Virus record (IMG/VR): IMGVR_UViG_3300021959_000011
Coordinates: 1-64,000 of that record
Strand: one strand, 5' to 3'
DNA length: 64,000 bases
From: a virus
Part shown: piece after piece, positions 52,424-60,876 of the stretch
Layout of the letters: every line of letters starts with the position of its first letter
How positions within the stretch are numbered: position 1 is the stretch's first letter
Notes under the pieces: generated by a model
Database searches by the model: none
What the model saw: the letters and a program-made list of their open reading frames with translations, nothing else
Told to the model about the DNA's origin: nothing
Position numbers and translations under genes: made by a program

Positions 52424-54304
52424 CTATCTTCTTATAATTTGTACGTTTTGTGTAGTAATATCGTAATTATTATTATATTCGTCTGAATCTGCATCCATTG
52501 TAATAGTAACATCATTAGGATCGATTAATAGAATTTGATTTCTTTTTGGAAAAATGTCAAAAGACACTGGTTCGGCCTCCATTCGGAAGTTATTATTAGT
52601 GCCACTTTCAACATTTTCAATTATAATATCTTGTACCGTAACTAATCCTGTGTTATAATCGATAGTTCCTTTAATATTATTAGTATAAATCTTTTTATTA
52701 TTTAAATCAAATGAATAAAAATTAAGATTACCATCGTAAGTATCGGTTTCTTCTACATACCAATAATTTTGAGATCCAGAAACTTGTACCCCAATAGATT
52801 TTAAAGTACCTTTCTTGATTTGATTATTAAATCCGAATTGATACTGTGCGGCTCCGCCTAATAAAATTACTTTTTCATTAATCATATTTATCTTGGTGAC
52901 GTTGTTTGTAATCGAACGATCTGTCATGTCAATTTGATGAACTAAATTTGAATATCTAAAATAACTATCAAATTCATTTAAATTTTTTGCACTAAAGTCT
53001 TTAATAGTAGTTAATACTTTTTCTTTAAGTTCGTCTGCAGTAAATATTGTAGATTCATTATCCCATTTTATTTCTGTATTAATTCTAATTCTTGTGTATT
53101 CGGGATCAACAATATCTGGGAGAATAGATACGATAGAATATTCTTTTCTTAATGTACTTTTAATAGTTTCCTTCTCAAAATCCGATAAAAAATATCCATT
53201 GTTAGGCCTAATTGCCATGAAAACTCTGCCAAATATTTGTGGTACGTTATCTTCTCCACCCCAAACATTTACTGATGATGCGGATGGATATATTTGCGGT
53301 ATAATCGCCTTATAATCTCTAATAGTAACTGCACGACCTTGTCCTTCAAAATTTCTTGGTGCATTAAATTTTATTGAAGAAATATCTTCTCTGTTTGCCC
53401 CACCATTTGCAACACCTGTTACAGACAAATTACTTACTCTAAACAAATCTCTATCTGCATTTGCTCCAATAGTAAATTGTGCAATCCCATTTGCTTCCGG
53501 GCCTGTTGTAACTAAATATTTTACAATTAAGACATTTCCTGATAACAATTCACTCCCCAAGACACCATCACCAAAAAATAATTCCCAACCATTTTTTGAT
53601 TCTTGTATAAAATATACTTCGTCTGTACTTTGTAGTCTTAAATTATCTGTAGATTTTTTATATTCTATTAATGCATCATCTTCGGCATCGGGTTGTACAA
53701 ATACTTTTAACGTGTCAATATCTGCCATTTCGTTAGACAGATAGAATCTTTGGTTTGGATTTGTGTTATCTACTACAAATTCTTCTTGTACTTCGATGCC
53801 TTGGATTAATTCTAGATCGTCAATTTTATATACATTTGTGTAAGTACCATTATCGTTTTGAATGGAAGTACTCTTTTCAACAATTCTAGTGATTGTTGGT
53901 ACAAAACTATAGGATTTTCCGTTATAGTTTGTTGTAAACTGAAGTCCACGATTGATTTTAATTGTATCATATACATCTGCCGATGCATAAGAATTTTGAT
54001 CTAAAAGTTCTAAACTAACCTGTGCCTTGGCTGCCTTTGCACTTCTTGGTGTATAGTTTAAAAGTTTTGCCTTTGATACAACATTTTCTCTAATTCTTGC
54101 AGTATCCAAGAACATTTCATTTGTCAACATATTCATATAGAAAGAATTATGATGTGTGTTTACTGCGAGAATATCGATAAGTGTATTAAGTCCAGATGCC
54201 TCAAAATCGTAATCTTTGAAGGTTTCATCTTTTTTCATATATGAGATAATATTAGATTTAATATTTTTTAAATCTAATTCTGTAATTTCTATAGTCTTTG
54301 CCAT
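52424..54304 (-). CDS. gp6: Baseplate wedge protein gp6
   Basis: Encodes 626 aa (T4 gp6: 660). Recognisable opening: IKSNIISYMKKDETFKDYDFEASGLNTLIDILAVNTHHNSFYMNM, with the NEMFLDTA and AKLLNYTPRSA elements. The central part has the GQGRAVTIRDYKAIIPQIYPSA and NVWGGEDNVPQIFGRVFM block and the C-terminal FNNQIKKGTL segment. gp6 forms the ring linking neighbouring wedges and is of the baseplate-J type. It starts next to the gp25 stop (abutting, no gap). Length and motif order agree with the family; nothing odd is seen. Confidence 0.92.
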   Translation of the reverse strand: MAKTIEITELDLKNIKSNIISYMKKDETFKDYDFEASGLNTLIDILAVNTHHNSFYMNMLTNEMFLDTARIRENVVSKAKLLNYTPRSAKAAKAQVSLELLDQNSYASADVYDTIKINRGLQFTTNYNGKSYSFVPTITRIVEKSTSIQNDNGTYTNVYKIDDLELIQGIEVQEEFVVDNTNPNQRFYLSNEMADIDTLKVFVQPDAEDDALIEYKKSTDNLRLQSTDEVYFIQESKNGWELFFGDGVLGSELLSGNVLIVKYLVTTGPEANGIAQFTIGANADRDLFRVSNLSVTGVANGGANREDISSIKFNAPRNFEGQGRAVTIRDYKAIIPQIYPSASSVNVWGGEDNVPQIFGRVFMAIRPNNGYFLSDFEKETIKSTLRKEYSIVSILPDIVDPEYTRIRINTEIKWDNESTIFTADELKEKVLTTIKDFSAKNLNEFDSYFRYSNLVHQIDMTDRSITNNVTKINMINEKVILLGGAAQYQFGFNNQIKKGTLKSIGVQVSGSQNYWYVEETDTYDGNLNFYSFDLNNKKIYTNNIKGTIDYNTGLVTVQDIIIENVESGTNNNFRMEAEPVSFDIFPKRNQILLIDPNDVTITMDADSDEYNNNYDITTQNVQIIRR

Positions 54305-54757
54305 TTATCGAACTCTCTCTATTGCAAATTGGGTTGTGATTTCCCCGTCCATTGCCGGTAGTGTATATACAATTGTAATAATAATATTATTTTCATCATT
54401 AAAATCGGATTCAACATTCACATCCAAAACAATAATTCGTGTTTCACTGGATTTTAGTATATCTTCAATATCCTTACCCATATTTATCAAACTTATTGGG
54501 TCTGCTGGCTCAAATAAAGATTTGTAGAGATTTCCACCAAAGTTTGGTTTAAATGGTCTATCAAAAAAATTTGTTAATAGATTATTCTTCAAAGATTGAT
54601 TAATTGCCGAAATATCTTTTTTTACTGTAATATCCTTAGTAACAGGATTCAGTTGCATTTTTAAATCAATATCAACAAATTGATTTTTTTTGGAATCTAA
54701 TATTCCTAATCTATCTTCTTTTACATCCTCAAAACTGGTTGTTACAACTTCTGCCAT
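54305..54757 (-). CDS. gp25: Baseplate wedge protein gp25
   Basis: Encodes 150 aa (T4 gp25: 132). The gp25 fold is indicated by KDISAINQSLKNNLLTNFFDRPFKPNFGGNLYKSLFEPAD and the C-terminal VYTLPAMDGEITTQFAIERVR. gp25 stabilises wedge-hub contacts and nucleates the sheath. It lies between the lysozyme-type gp5 gene and gp6, as in T4-like relatives. The upstream gap is nine bases. The gene is full length. Confidence 0.92.
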   Translation of the reverse strand: MAEVVTTSFEDVKEDRLGILDSKKNQFVDIDLKMQLNPVTKDITVKKDISAINQSLKNNLLTNFFDRPFKPNFGGNLYKSLFEPADPISLINMGKDIEDILKSSETRIIVLDVNVESDFNDENNIIITIVYTLPAMDGEITTQFAIERVR

Positions 54758-54766
54758 TTTCTACCC

Positions 54767-56272
54767 CTATGGATTTAAATCTATTTTGGGTGCTTTTATT
54801 GTAGTGTTACCCCCACTTTTAGTATCGATAGTACTTCCTGCACCTATTAATGCAGTACCACCAACAACAACTTGCCAATAACCATCCACTACAATATTTA
54901 AATTTCCCTTTACGTGTATATTTTTGTCACCATGTACAATATCGAAATTACTACCAATAGTTCTTTCTACAATATCGCCGTTTGGATGATATTCTTCAAA
55001 CGAACCACTTCTATGATATGTGTGCAATCTTTCTGCGCCGGGCGTATCATCCATTTCAATCAAATGTCCTGAACGAGAATATGTTGCAGTATTATATGGA
55101 TACTGTGGCGCAGCTGGTGATTCTGGTTCTCCAAATAAATCATTTGATGTAACTGGAGTTTTATTCTCTACTGGTTCTGTTGTATCTAATTCTTGTTGAG
55201 TTGAATGTTGTGGTAAATCCGACAACTGGGCCCTAGACTGTCCAGTAGAACCTGATGTGCCACTACGAGAACTACCAGATGATGCAGCTTGACTAGTTGT
55301 GGTTGTAGATGCACGATTTCTTTCACTTGCGGTTTCTCTCTGTACTAATTGATCCGTTGATGTTTCTGGAGATAATGCAGCTGGTGGTACATTACCATCT
55401 GTACCACCAGAATTAAACATTGCAACTTCTTGTTGTCTACGTCTTGCAAGGCCAGGCAATACTTTACCAGATGCTTTATTGTATTGCAACATTTTATTTG
55501 CAATAGTCGCATTGTCTCGCGTACCATTTGCAGTCAATGTATCTATACTGCCGGGCCCAAGGTTGTATGCAAAAGAAGTAAGTGCATCTACTTGTCTATC
55601 ATTCCAATCATATCCATATTTATTTTTTCTTGCGATAACTCCAGCACGAAATTTTGCAATATTTACTTCTAGTCTACGGGTTGCTTCGGCTTCATCGATA
55701 ACTTCGCCTTTGAAGTTTGCCTTAGTGCCATACCCAATAGATTCTTGTTTATGATCCCAGAATGACTTTGCAGAAAATCCTTCTTGTTGTTTCAAAAAGT
55801 CAGTTAACTCTGCACTTCCTGCATTAGATAGTTGTTCTGGTGTTGCGGTTGTATCACCTTGTGCATATCCCGCTGTACCTTCTGAAACAGAATCTGGGGA
55901 TGCTGCACCACTAAGTACTTTAAGTGCGCCAGGCACCTGTGAACCCCTTCCAGAACGGTTTCCGTCTGGTGAAACTTGTTTGCCTGGAACTGTACCCCAA
56001 ATAATTGGGTCTTGTGCATATTCTCCATCTCTAAAAAATCCTAAACACCAAGAACCTTCAATTACACCAGTTGGTGAAATTCCAATACCCCCAGCAGACG
56101 CACTATTCATTGGCATTATTGGACTTGCCCATGGTAATTCTTCTGTTTGCACGAATTCTTCGTGATATCCAATAATACGAATTCTCACACGGCCCAATTT
56201 TTCTGGGTCGTTAACGTCCTCCACAACGCCAGTCCACCACACAAAATTGTCTTTGCCAGCAAAATTTAACAT
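54767..56272 (-). CDS. gp5: Baseplate hub spike gp5 with T4-type lysozyme domain
   Basis: Encodes 501 aa (T4 gp5: 575). Layout as in T4: N-terminal OB fold (residues 10-100; FVWWTGVVEDVNDPEKLGRVRIRIIG, LPWASPIMP, GSWCLGFFRDGEYAQDPIIWGTVPGK), lysozyme domain (about 150-290), a Ser/Thr/Pro-rich linker (295-375) and a C-terminal needle (from 380; SRSGHLIEMDDTPG, VVERTIG-like, HVKGNLNIVV, GGNTTIKAPKIDLNP). Lysozyme (GH24) motif: Glu164 in KQQEGF, Asp173 in FWD, and a Ser178 in ESIGYGT where T4 lysozyme has Thr26. NDRQVDALTSFAYNLG and LPGLARRRQQEVAMF complete it. It cuts peptidoglycan during tail contraction. Second of two gp5-like genes. Confidence 0.9.
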   Translation of the reverse strand: MLNFAGKDNFVWWTGVVEDVNDPEKLGRVRIRIIGYHEEFVQTEELPWASPIMPMNSASAGGIGISPTGVIEGSWCLGFFRDGEYAQDPIIWGTVPGKQVSPDGNRSGRGSQVPGALKVLSGAASPDSVSEGTAGYAQGDTTATPEQLSNAGSAELTDFLKQQEGFSAKSFWDHKQESIGYGTKANFKGEVIDEAEATRRLEVNIAKFRAGVIARKNKYGYDWNDRQVDALTSFAYNLGPGSIDTLTANGTRDNATIANKMLQYNKASGKVLPGLARRRQQEVAMFNSGGTDGNVPPAALSPETSTDQLVQRETASERNRASTTTTSQAASSGSSRSGTSGSTGQSRAQLSDLPQHSTQQELDTTEPVENKTPVTSNDLFGEPESPAAPQYPYNTATYSRSGHLIEMDDTPGAERLHTYHRSGSFEEYHPNGDIVERTIGSNFDIVHGDKNIHVKGNLNIVVDGYWQVVVGGTALIGAGSTIDTKSGGNTTIKAPKIDLNP

Positions 56273-56292
56273 TTAAACTCCATAGTTTATAT

Positions 56293-56300
56293 TATTTATA
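56293..56300 (-). promoter_or_regulatory. T4-type late promoter octamer TATAAATA
   Basis: Exact TATAAATA on the minus strand in the 28-base gap between the two gp5-like genes, 20 bases upstream of the lysozyme-type gp5. It implies separate late expression of the second copy. Confidence 0.75.
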
Positions 56301-57137
56301 TCATGGATTTTGATGTATAGTTGGTGCAAGTATAGTTACTGTACTACCACCTAATACTTCAAATGTTCCTGATATACTATATTCTATCTTATCCCCAACT
56401 TTAATATTGAGATTTCCCTCGACAATATAATTGCAATTACCACCTACATGCATATCATAATCTCCATGCACGACTTCAAAACTACTACCAACTGTTCTTT
56501 GTGTAACATCACCATTAGGTTGATACTCTTGTGACGAACCACTTCTATGGTAATTATGAATTCTTTCTGATCCTGCACTATCGTCAATTTCTTTGATGTG
56601 TCCAGACCTAGATGATTCAACCATATTTGATGGATATACTATTCCAATATCACTTTTTGGTTCATTACCTAGAGTACTATTCTTTTTTGTTTCGTGTATA
56701 GTTTCATCCAATTTATTAGTTGTTGCAAGTCTATTTAAATCAGATTCTTCAACAGTACTACCACCATAAAGAGAACCTTTTTCAGATGGATATATAGTGT
56801 CTGGGTCTTGAAATCCAACAGTTGCATCACTGTTAGACTTTTGTGGTTTGCCAGGCACAGTACCCCAAATCAAAGGTTCTTGAGCATATTCACCATCTCT
56901 GAAAAATCCTATAACCCATGAACCATTCGTAACACCAGTAGGAGATGTACCAATTCCATTCAAAGATGCACTGGTAACTGGCATAAGTGGACTTGCCCAC
57001 GGTAACTTGTCTGTAGGTAACAGTCCAGTATCTTCATTATGAATACCAAATATTCTAACCCTTACTCTACCAAGGCCTTCTGGGTCAAAAATATCTTCAA
57101 CCACACCTTGAAACCATACGAAATCATAAAGATTCAT
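56301..57137 (-). CDS. Second gp5-like spike protein lacking the lysozyme domain
   Basis: Encodes 278 aa. The N-terminal OB fold (residues 5-105) is nearly the same as in the 501-aa gp5: FVWFQGVVEDIFDPEGLGRVRVRIFG, LPWASPLMPVTSAS, GTSPTGVTNGSW and GFFRDGEYAQEPLIWGTVPGK. A short linker (110-175) replaces the lysozyme. The C-terminal 100 residues carry the same needle (SRSGHIKEIDDSAGSERIHNYHRSGS, NGDVTQRTVGSSFEVVHGD, HVGGNCNYIVEGNLNIKVG, ILAPTIHQNP). It is therefore a full spike minus the enzyme, not a truncated copy. It could mix with the lysozyme-bearing protein in a heterotrimer or form its own needle. No catalytic residues. It is directly downstream of the gp27-like gene. Confidence 0.85.
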   Translation of the reverse strand: MNLYDFVWFQGVVEDIFDPEGLGRVRVRIFGIHNEDTGLLPTDKLPWASPLMPVTSASLNGIGTSPTGVTNGSWVIGFFRDGEYAQEPLIWGTVPGKPQKSNSDATVGFQDPDTIYPSEKGSLYGGSTVEESDLNRLATTNKLDETIHETKKNSTLGNEPKSDIGIVYPSNMVESSRSGHIKEIDDSAGSERIHNYHRSGSSQEYQPNGDVTQRTVGSSFEVVHGDYDMHVGGNCNYIVEGNLNIKVGDKIEYSISGTFEVLGGSTVTILAPTIHQNP

Positions 57138-57144
57138 TCATCAC

Positions 57145-58359
57145 CTATTTTGTTGGTTGTGGTTGCGGTAATGGTTTATCTGTGGAATCTCTTACACATT
57201 CCATATCTATGTAATACGCTTCTTGTTCAAATCTATGCTTGACTGCAGATACTAACCAATTCCCAGATAAATAATTGTTTACCGCACCATCACCTAGTGG
57301 ACTAAATACAGGAAAAGTTAAATTTACCGTATCACCAGAACCCAATTCGGTATCTCCAAATACAGTCAAATCCATCTTTAAATTATTAAATAACTGTAAT
57401 TGCGCCCTACGTTTTAAATTAGTTTCTTTGTTGTTATATGTCAAAAATGGATTTTCTGGTAATACATATAAATTTGCAGGGTTGTATTGTGTACCTTGAC
57501 CACTGATATCAAATAATGGATTATTTGTTAAATGTGGAACATTTTGATACTCATCCCAAAAACTGTAAGAAATGTCTTTAAAACTTCTTGTAATAAGGTC
57601 TACAGTGATTGCTCTACTATTATACATACCTGATAAAATGTTTTGTACCACATCAAATGAAGATTTTAACCTATAATTTTGAATAATTTTATCTTCAAAG
57701 TTTGGATCTCCAACGACATTAGGTGGTTGTGCCTTATATTCAATTTTGGGAGATGCTTGAACTAACTCAGATAATGGTGAGAATACATAATTATCTTTAC
57801 TTTCATAGAAAACATAATTGGCTGCGTCACCTTTATATGCCTTTTCTGTCATCCAATTACAAGTTCTAAATGCAGTAAAATTTGGAATAACAATTTTTTG
57901 TTCGTCATCACTAGAAACTGCTGAAACTGGTTTACTTGCACCCATCAAACTCAATACCTGACTGGCAATATCAGATGATGGGCCCTCAAAGTATTGCGAT
58001 ATTTTTGTTTGGAAATTTAAGATATAATCTAATGTTACCAATTCTAATATGAATTTAGTTGACATATTATCTCGTTCAAAACCAACAATCTTATGCACAA
58101 CCATATGTAAATCTATTTGTTTTCTGCCGCCAGGATGGTCAACAGAAATTATAACTTCTTCTTGACCAATAATCGGCAAAATTGTAACTAAATCTTCTGT
58201 TGTTACAATACCCAAACGGGCAGTCATAGATGTGGAGTATATATCTTCATATATTTCTAAAGACGCCATAACTTGTCTCAAGTCCATAACAAACCCATTA
58301 TGTGACTTTATAGACAATGTAACTAATTCATATTGACCTGCTGCAACAATTCCTGTCAT
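57145..58359 (-). CDS. gp27: Baseplate hub protein gp27-like
   Basis: Encodes 404 aa (T4 gp27: 391). It precedes the gp5-like genes and follows gp53, the hub slot. Features: a GYxGEEVIISVDHPGG-like turn (IGQEEVIISVDHPGGRKQIDLHMVVHKIVGFE), the strand-rich domain around LELVTLDYILNFQTKIS, FRTCNWMTEKAYKGDAANYVFYESKDNYVFSPLS, and the tail QLFNNLKMDLTVFGDTELGSGDTVNLTFPVFSP. The last part resembles the tube-domain of gpD/gp27 proteins. gp27 trimers join the spike to the tube. A YYIDMECVRDSTDKP end followed by PQPQPTK is a proline-rich tail. Homology is by position and fold pattern; alignment to T4 gp27 is weak by eye. Confidence 0.78.
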   Translation of the reverse strand: MTGIVAAGQYELVTLSIKSHNGFVMDLRQVMASLEIYEDIYSTSMTARLGIVTTEDLVTILPIIGQEEVIISVDHPGGRKQIDLHMVVHKIVGFERDNMSTKFILELVTLDYILNFQTKISQYFEGPSSDIASQVLSLMGASKPVSAVSSDDEQKIVIPNFTAFRTCNWMTEKAYKGDAANYVFYESKDNYVFSPLSELVQASPKIEYKAQPPNVVGDPNFEDKIIQNYRLKSSFDVVQNILSGMYNSRAITVDLITRSFKDISYSFWDEYQNVPHLTNNPLFDISGQGTQYNPANLYVLPENPFLTYNNKETNLKRRAQLQLFNNLKMDLTVFGDTELGSGDTVNLTFPVFSPLGDGAVNNYLSGNWLVSAVKHRFEQEAYYIDMECVRDSTDKPLPQPQPTK

Positions 58360-58361
58360 AA

Positions 58362-58916
58362 TTAATCCTTCATCGACTCAGCAAACTTTTCAACAAAATC
58401 CACTAATACACTTTTTCTCAATAATCTAATAACTCTATTTTTTTCATTTTTTTCATTTTCCATCACATATGCACTATATGGTAAATATTTTTCTGCTGCA
58501 GGGTCTTTTTTTTCTACCATTCTTTCATATGTTTGTTTATTGATAATAGTGTTCCACTGTTTATCGTAATAATGAATGATAGTACTTTCTGCATTTTGAA
58601 TTGTTTTATACTTACTCTTTATCATTGCATCAAATCTGGCGGTTGAAAGTGGCCATTCATCCCTGTAATTAATAATATCATTCATCATCAATATAACCCA
58701 ATAATAATTTGAATCGTCATAGTAAAGCTCGGAAATAATCTGTGGGGTCTCACCATCTTTTATTGTATATTCATAGTGACTATCGGGGTTTTGTTTAAAT
58801 GCATCAACTACAATTGCTTTGTTAAATATGTTTTTTACTTTTTTGGGTTTGCCATTATAAAACATATCATAATGAATATTATTAATTTTTTCGAACATAT
58901 ACGGTGTAGTTGCCAT
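58362..58916 (-). CDS. gp53: Baseplate wedge protein gp53
   Basis: Encodes 184 aa (T4 gp53: 196). The LysM-like core is visible at about residues 48-85: HYEYTIKDGETPQIISELYYDDSNYYWVILMMNDI, with INYRDEWPLSTARFDAMI just after. N-terminal MFEKINNIHYDMFYNGKPKKVKNIF and a C-terminal helix (VRLLRK...VDFVEKF) agree with gp53. It links wedges around the hub. It is two bases away from gp48 and gp27-like genes and full length. Confidence 0.92.
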   Translation of the reverse strand: MATTPYMFEKINNIHYDMFYNGKPKKVKNIFNKAIVVDAFKQNPDSHYEYTIKDGETPQIISELYYDDSNYYWVILMMNDIINYRDEWPLSTARFDAMIKSKYKTIQNAESTIIHYYDKQWNTIINKQTYERMVEKKDPAAEKYLPYSAYVMENEKNEKNRVIRLLRKSVLVDFVEKFAESMKD

Positions 58917-58917
58917 C

Positions 58918-59751
58918 TTAATATCCCTCGTCTATATTTTTCTTGACTACCTGTTCCAATTCTAAAAATGTTAAATTCATAGAAACGTTAGTTGGTTTGC
59001 CATCAAAGAATAATCCAAATGATCCATCTCCCCCATAACTAATTTCACAAGAAGTTAATGCACAGGGTTTAAATTTGTGTAGAGTAGTCAGACTACCATT
59101 TGCAGAAGATAATATATATTCTATTTCAAATATATCTGGAATTGTATAAAACCCCACCTTACCTTCTGCAAAATCTGGTAACATGTGTTTTCTAAAAACT
59201 TTTGTTATCTTTTCAATTTCTTGACTTTCTTTTTCGTTTTTTGCGACAAATTTATATTGAAATTGAAATTGTCTAAATTCAATACCATTGAATAATTGAT
59301 AACGAGATGCATTGGATGCAACTCCTTTTTGAAATTGTGCTCTGGCTTCGCCCAAATTATTTAATAACATATTTGAAGCTTCTCTGGTAATTGTTTCTAT
59401 TCCCATACCAACCAATTCTCCAACAGATGCATCACCTTTTGCCATGATTGCACCAATACCAGAAGTCATTTCATAATTTGCAGTCTGATTCAGAGAAACA
59501 TTCTCTGGTACATAGAGACTCACATTTGCAATCGCCCTCTGATCTGCAGCCTGAGTTGCCTGTTGAGTATCAGTATGTACAACTTCTTTTTTGGTGACAG
59601 CACGATAATTGATAAAACTATGCAATTCCCCGTCCATTTGACCCAAATCTAAGGGATATTTAAATCCTGGCGCTCCAGTAGAGGCATATTTGTTATTAGA
59701 TTTTTGCTGCATAACTTTTGCAGGCCCATCATTAAAGTTTAGACTTACCAT
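58918..59751 (-). CDS. gp48: Baseplate tail-tube cap protein gp48
   Basis: Encodes 277 aa (T4 gp48: 364). Diagnostic C-terminal part: SLTTLHKFKPCALTSCEISYGGDGSFGLFFDGKPTNVSMNLTFLELEQV, matching the FGPCQI...LEITMREI end of T4 gp48. Residues 180-240 hold the EFRQFQFQYKFVAKNEKESQEIEKITKVFRKHMLPDF element. The N-terminus is shorter than T4. An AGGAG ribosome site is seven bases before the ATG. gp48 caps the hub and docks gp54 to start the tube. It is the first gene of the leftward block; its usual partner gp54 is on the other strand. Confidence 0.9.
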   Translation of the reverse strand: MVSLNFNDGPAKVMQQKSNNKYASTGAPGFKYPLDLGQMDGELHSFINYRAVTKKEVVHTDTQQATQAADQRAIANVSLYVPENVSLNQTANYEMTSGIGAIMAKGDASVGELVGMGIETITREASNMLLNNLGEARAQFQKGVASNASRYQLFNGIEFRQFQFQYKFVAKNEKESQEIEKITKVFRKHMLPDFAEGKVGFYTIPDIFEIEYILSSANGSLTTLHKFKPCALTSCEISYGGDGSFGLFFDGKPTNVSMNLTFLELEQVVKKNIDEGY

Positions 59752-59776
59752 CTTGAGCTCCTAAATAGTATAATTA

Positions 59777-59784
59777 TATTTATA
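59777..59784 (-). promoter_or_regulatory. T4-type late promoter octamer TATAAATA in the divergent junction
   Basis: Exact TATAAATA on the minus strand, 25 bases upstream of gp48. It drives the leftward baseplate block. The 56-base gap has no matching octamer for the rightward gp4 gene. Confidence 0.75.
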
Positions 59785-59807
59785 ATACATTATTAAGGAT
59801 TTGAATT

Positions 59808-60251
59808 TTGCACAAAAGATTCACATATAAAGGTAAGTTCAAACCAATAAATCCCCACAAATACGCTGGTGACGTAAAAAATATTGTATTTCGTTCACTA
59901 TGGGAACGTAGATTCATGAAATATTGTGACACAAATAGAAATGTTATTGCATGGAACAGTGAAGAAGTAGTAATACCATACAAATCGCCAATCGATGGAA
60001 AATATCATAGATATTATCCAGACTTTTTAATAAGAATAAAGTCATCAAATGACACAAAAAAGACGATATTGATAGAAGTCAAACCGAAAAAAGAAACAAG
60101 GCCTCCCAAAAAAAGAAAAAAGACTGTTAGATATCTACAAGAAGTAAAAACGTGGGGAGTAAATGAGGCAAAATGGAAAGCTGCAGAAGAATATTGTAAA
60201 GACCGTAAGTGGGAATTTAAGATTCTTACAGAAGATCATCTTTTGCCCTGA
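59808..60251 (+). CDS. gp4: Head completion protein gp4 (TnsA-like nuclease fold)
   Basis: Encodes 147 aa (T4 gp4: 150). Start is TTG, chosen because the product begins HKRFTYKGKFKP, the gp4 opening, with AAGGAT seven bases upstream; no in-frame ATG exists there. TnsA/PD-(D/E)xK-like residues: Glu33 in SLWERRFM, Asp72 in RYYPDF and Glu90-x-Lys92 in LIEVKPKKE. T4 gp4 (with gp50/65) completes the head before tail joining and has homing/TnsA-like endonuclease features. The C-terminal 60 residues (VNEAKWKAAEEYCKDRKWEFKILTEDHL) close the fold. First gene of the rightward unit. Confidence 0.9.
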   Translation: MHKRFTYKGKFKPINPHKYAGDVKNIVFRSLWERRFMKYCDTNRNVIAWNSEEVVIPYKSPIDGKYHRYYPDFLIRIKSSNDTKKTILIEVKPKKETRPPKKRKKTVRYLQEVKTWGVNEAKWKAAEEYCKDRKWEFKILTEDHLLP

Positions 60252-60260
60252 TATTTTAAT

Positions 60261-60268
60261 TATAAATA
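60261..60268 (+). promoter_or_regulatory. T4-type late promoter octamer TATAAATA, rightward
   Basis: Exact TATAAATA on the plus strand, 18 bases upstream of the 192-aa gene and between it and gp4. A CGAGG ribosome site follows. The only plus-strand exact match before a gene in the window. Confidence 0.75.
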
Positions 60269-60286
60269 GTCTAAAACGAGGTTTAT

Positions 60287-60865
60287 ATGGCGAATTTTGA
60301 TGTACTAATCAATCGAATGCTGCGTTCTGGTGTAAAACCAAATACAAATGCAGCAAGAGAATGGTTTAGAAAAAAAATTAGAGAGACTAGAGTGAATAGA
60401 CAAAAATTGTTGTCTGATTCTAATAGGAGTTCATCAACTCCTACTATTGGTCGCATGTATTGTTATTCTTATAATCCAAAACATGCAAAAACATTACCAT
60501 ATTATGATGAATTTCCTTTAATTTTTGTCGTAGAAAGGTTTAGTGGTGGATTCTTAGGTATTAATTTGCACTATGTACCACCAAGAACAAGAATTATACT
60601 TATGGAAGCACTTACTGATATTGCAAATAATAAAAAATATGATGAAACAACTAGACTTATGTTGTCATATAGAGCATTAAAACAACTTTCCAAATTTAAT
60701 GTTGTAAAACCATGCATCAAAAAGTATTTGTTTAGTCAAGTAAGAAGTAAATTTGTAAAAATAGATGCAAATGAATGGGATCTTGCAATATTTTTACCAG
60801 TACAGAAATTTAAAAAGGCTGCACCATCAACTGTATGGTCGCAATCCGCTTTAAAAAGTAGATAA
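60287..60865 (+). CDS. Conserved T4-like protein, possible DNA end protector/head-completion partner
   Basis: Encodes 192 aa. The block LPYYDEFPLIFVVERFSGGFLGINLHYVPPRTRIILMEAL (residues about 64-105) and the later YDETTRLMLSYRAL, KPCIKKYL and EWDLAIFLPVQKFKKA are features I remember from a conserved family in marine T4-like phages, in some annotations called DNA end protector; I am not certain of that name and the T4 gp2 protein is longer. Its place next to gp4 is compatible with a head/DNA-end role. It is basic throughout. No catalytic motif. Full length, ATG start, eleven bases from gp54. Confidence 0.65.
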   Translation: MANFDVLINRMLRSGVKPNTNAAREWFRKKIRETRVNRQKLLSDSNRSSSTPTIGRMYCYSYNPKHAKTLPYYDEFPLIFVVERFSGGFLGINLHYVPPRTRIILMEALTDIANNKKYDETTRLMLSYRALKQLSKFNVVKPCIKKYLFSQVRSKFVKIDANEWDLAIFLPVQKFKKAAPSTVWSQSALKSR

Positions 60866-60876
60866 GAGGAATTTAA

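Noticed and set aside
59769-59774. TATAAT as a host-type -10 for gp4
   Set aside because: No -35 at a suitable distance; AT-rich sequence makes such matches common.
59780-59983. 67-aa minus-strand ORF opposite gp4
   Set aside because: Antisense shadow of a well-recognised gp4 gene.
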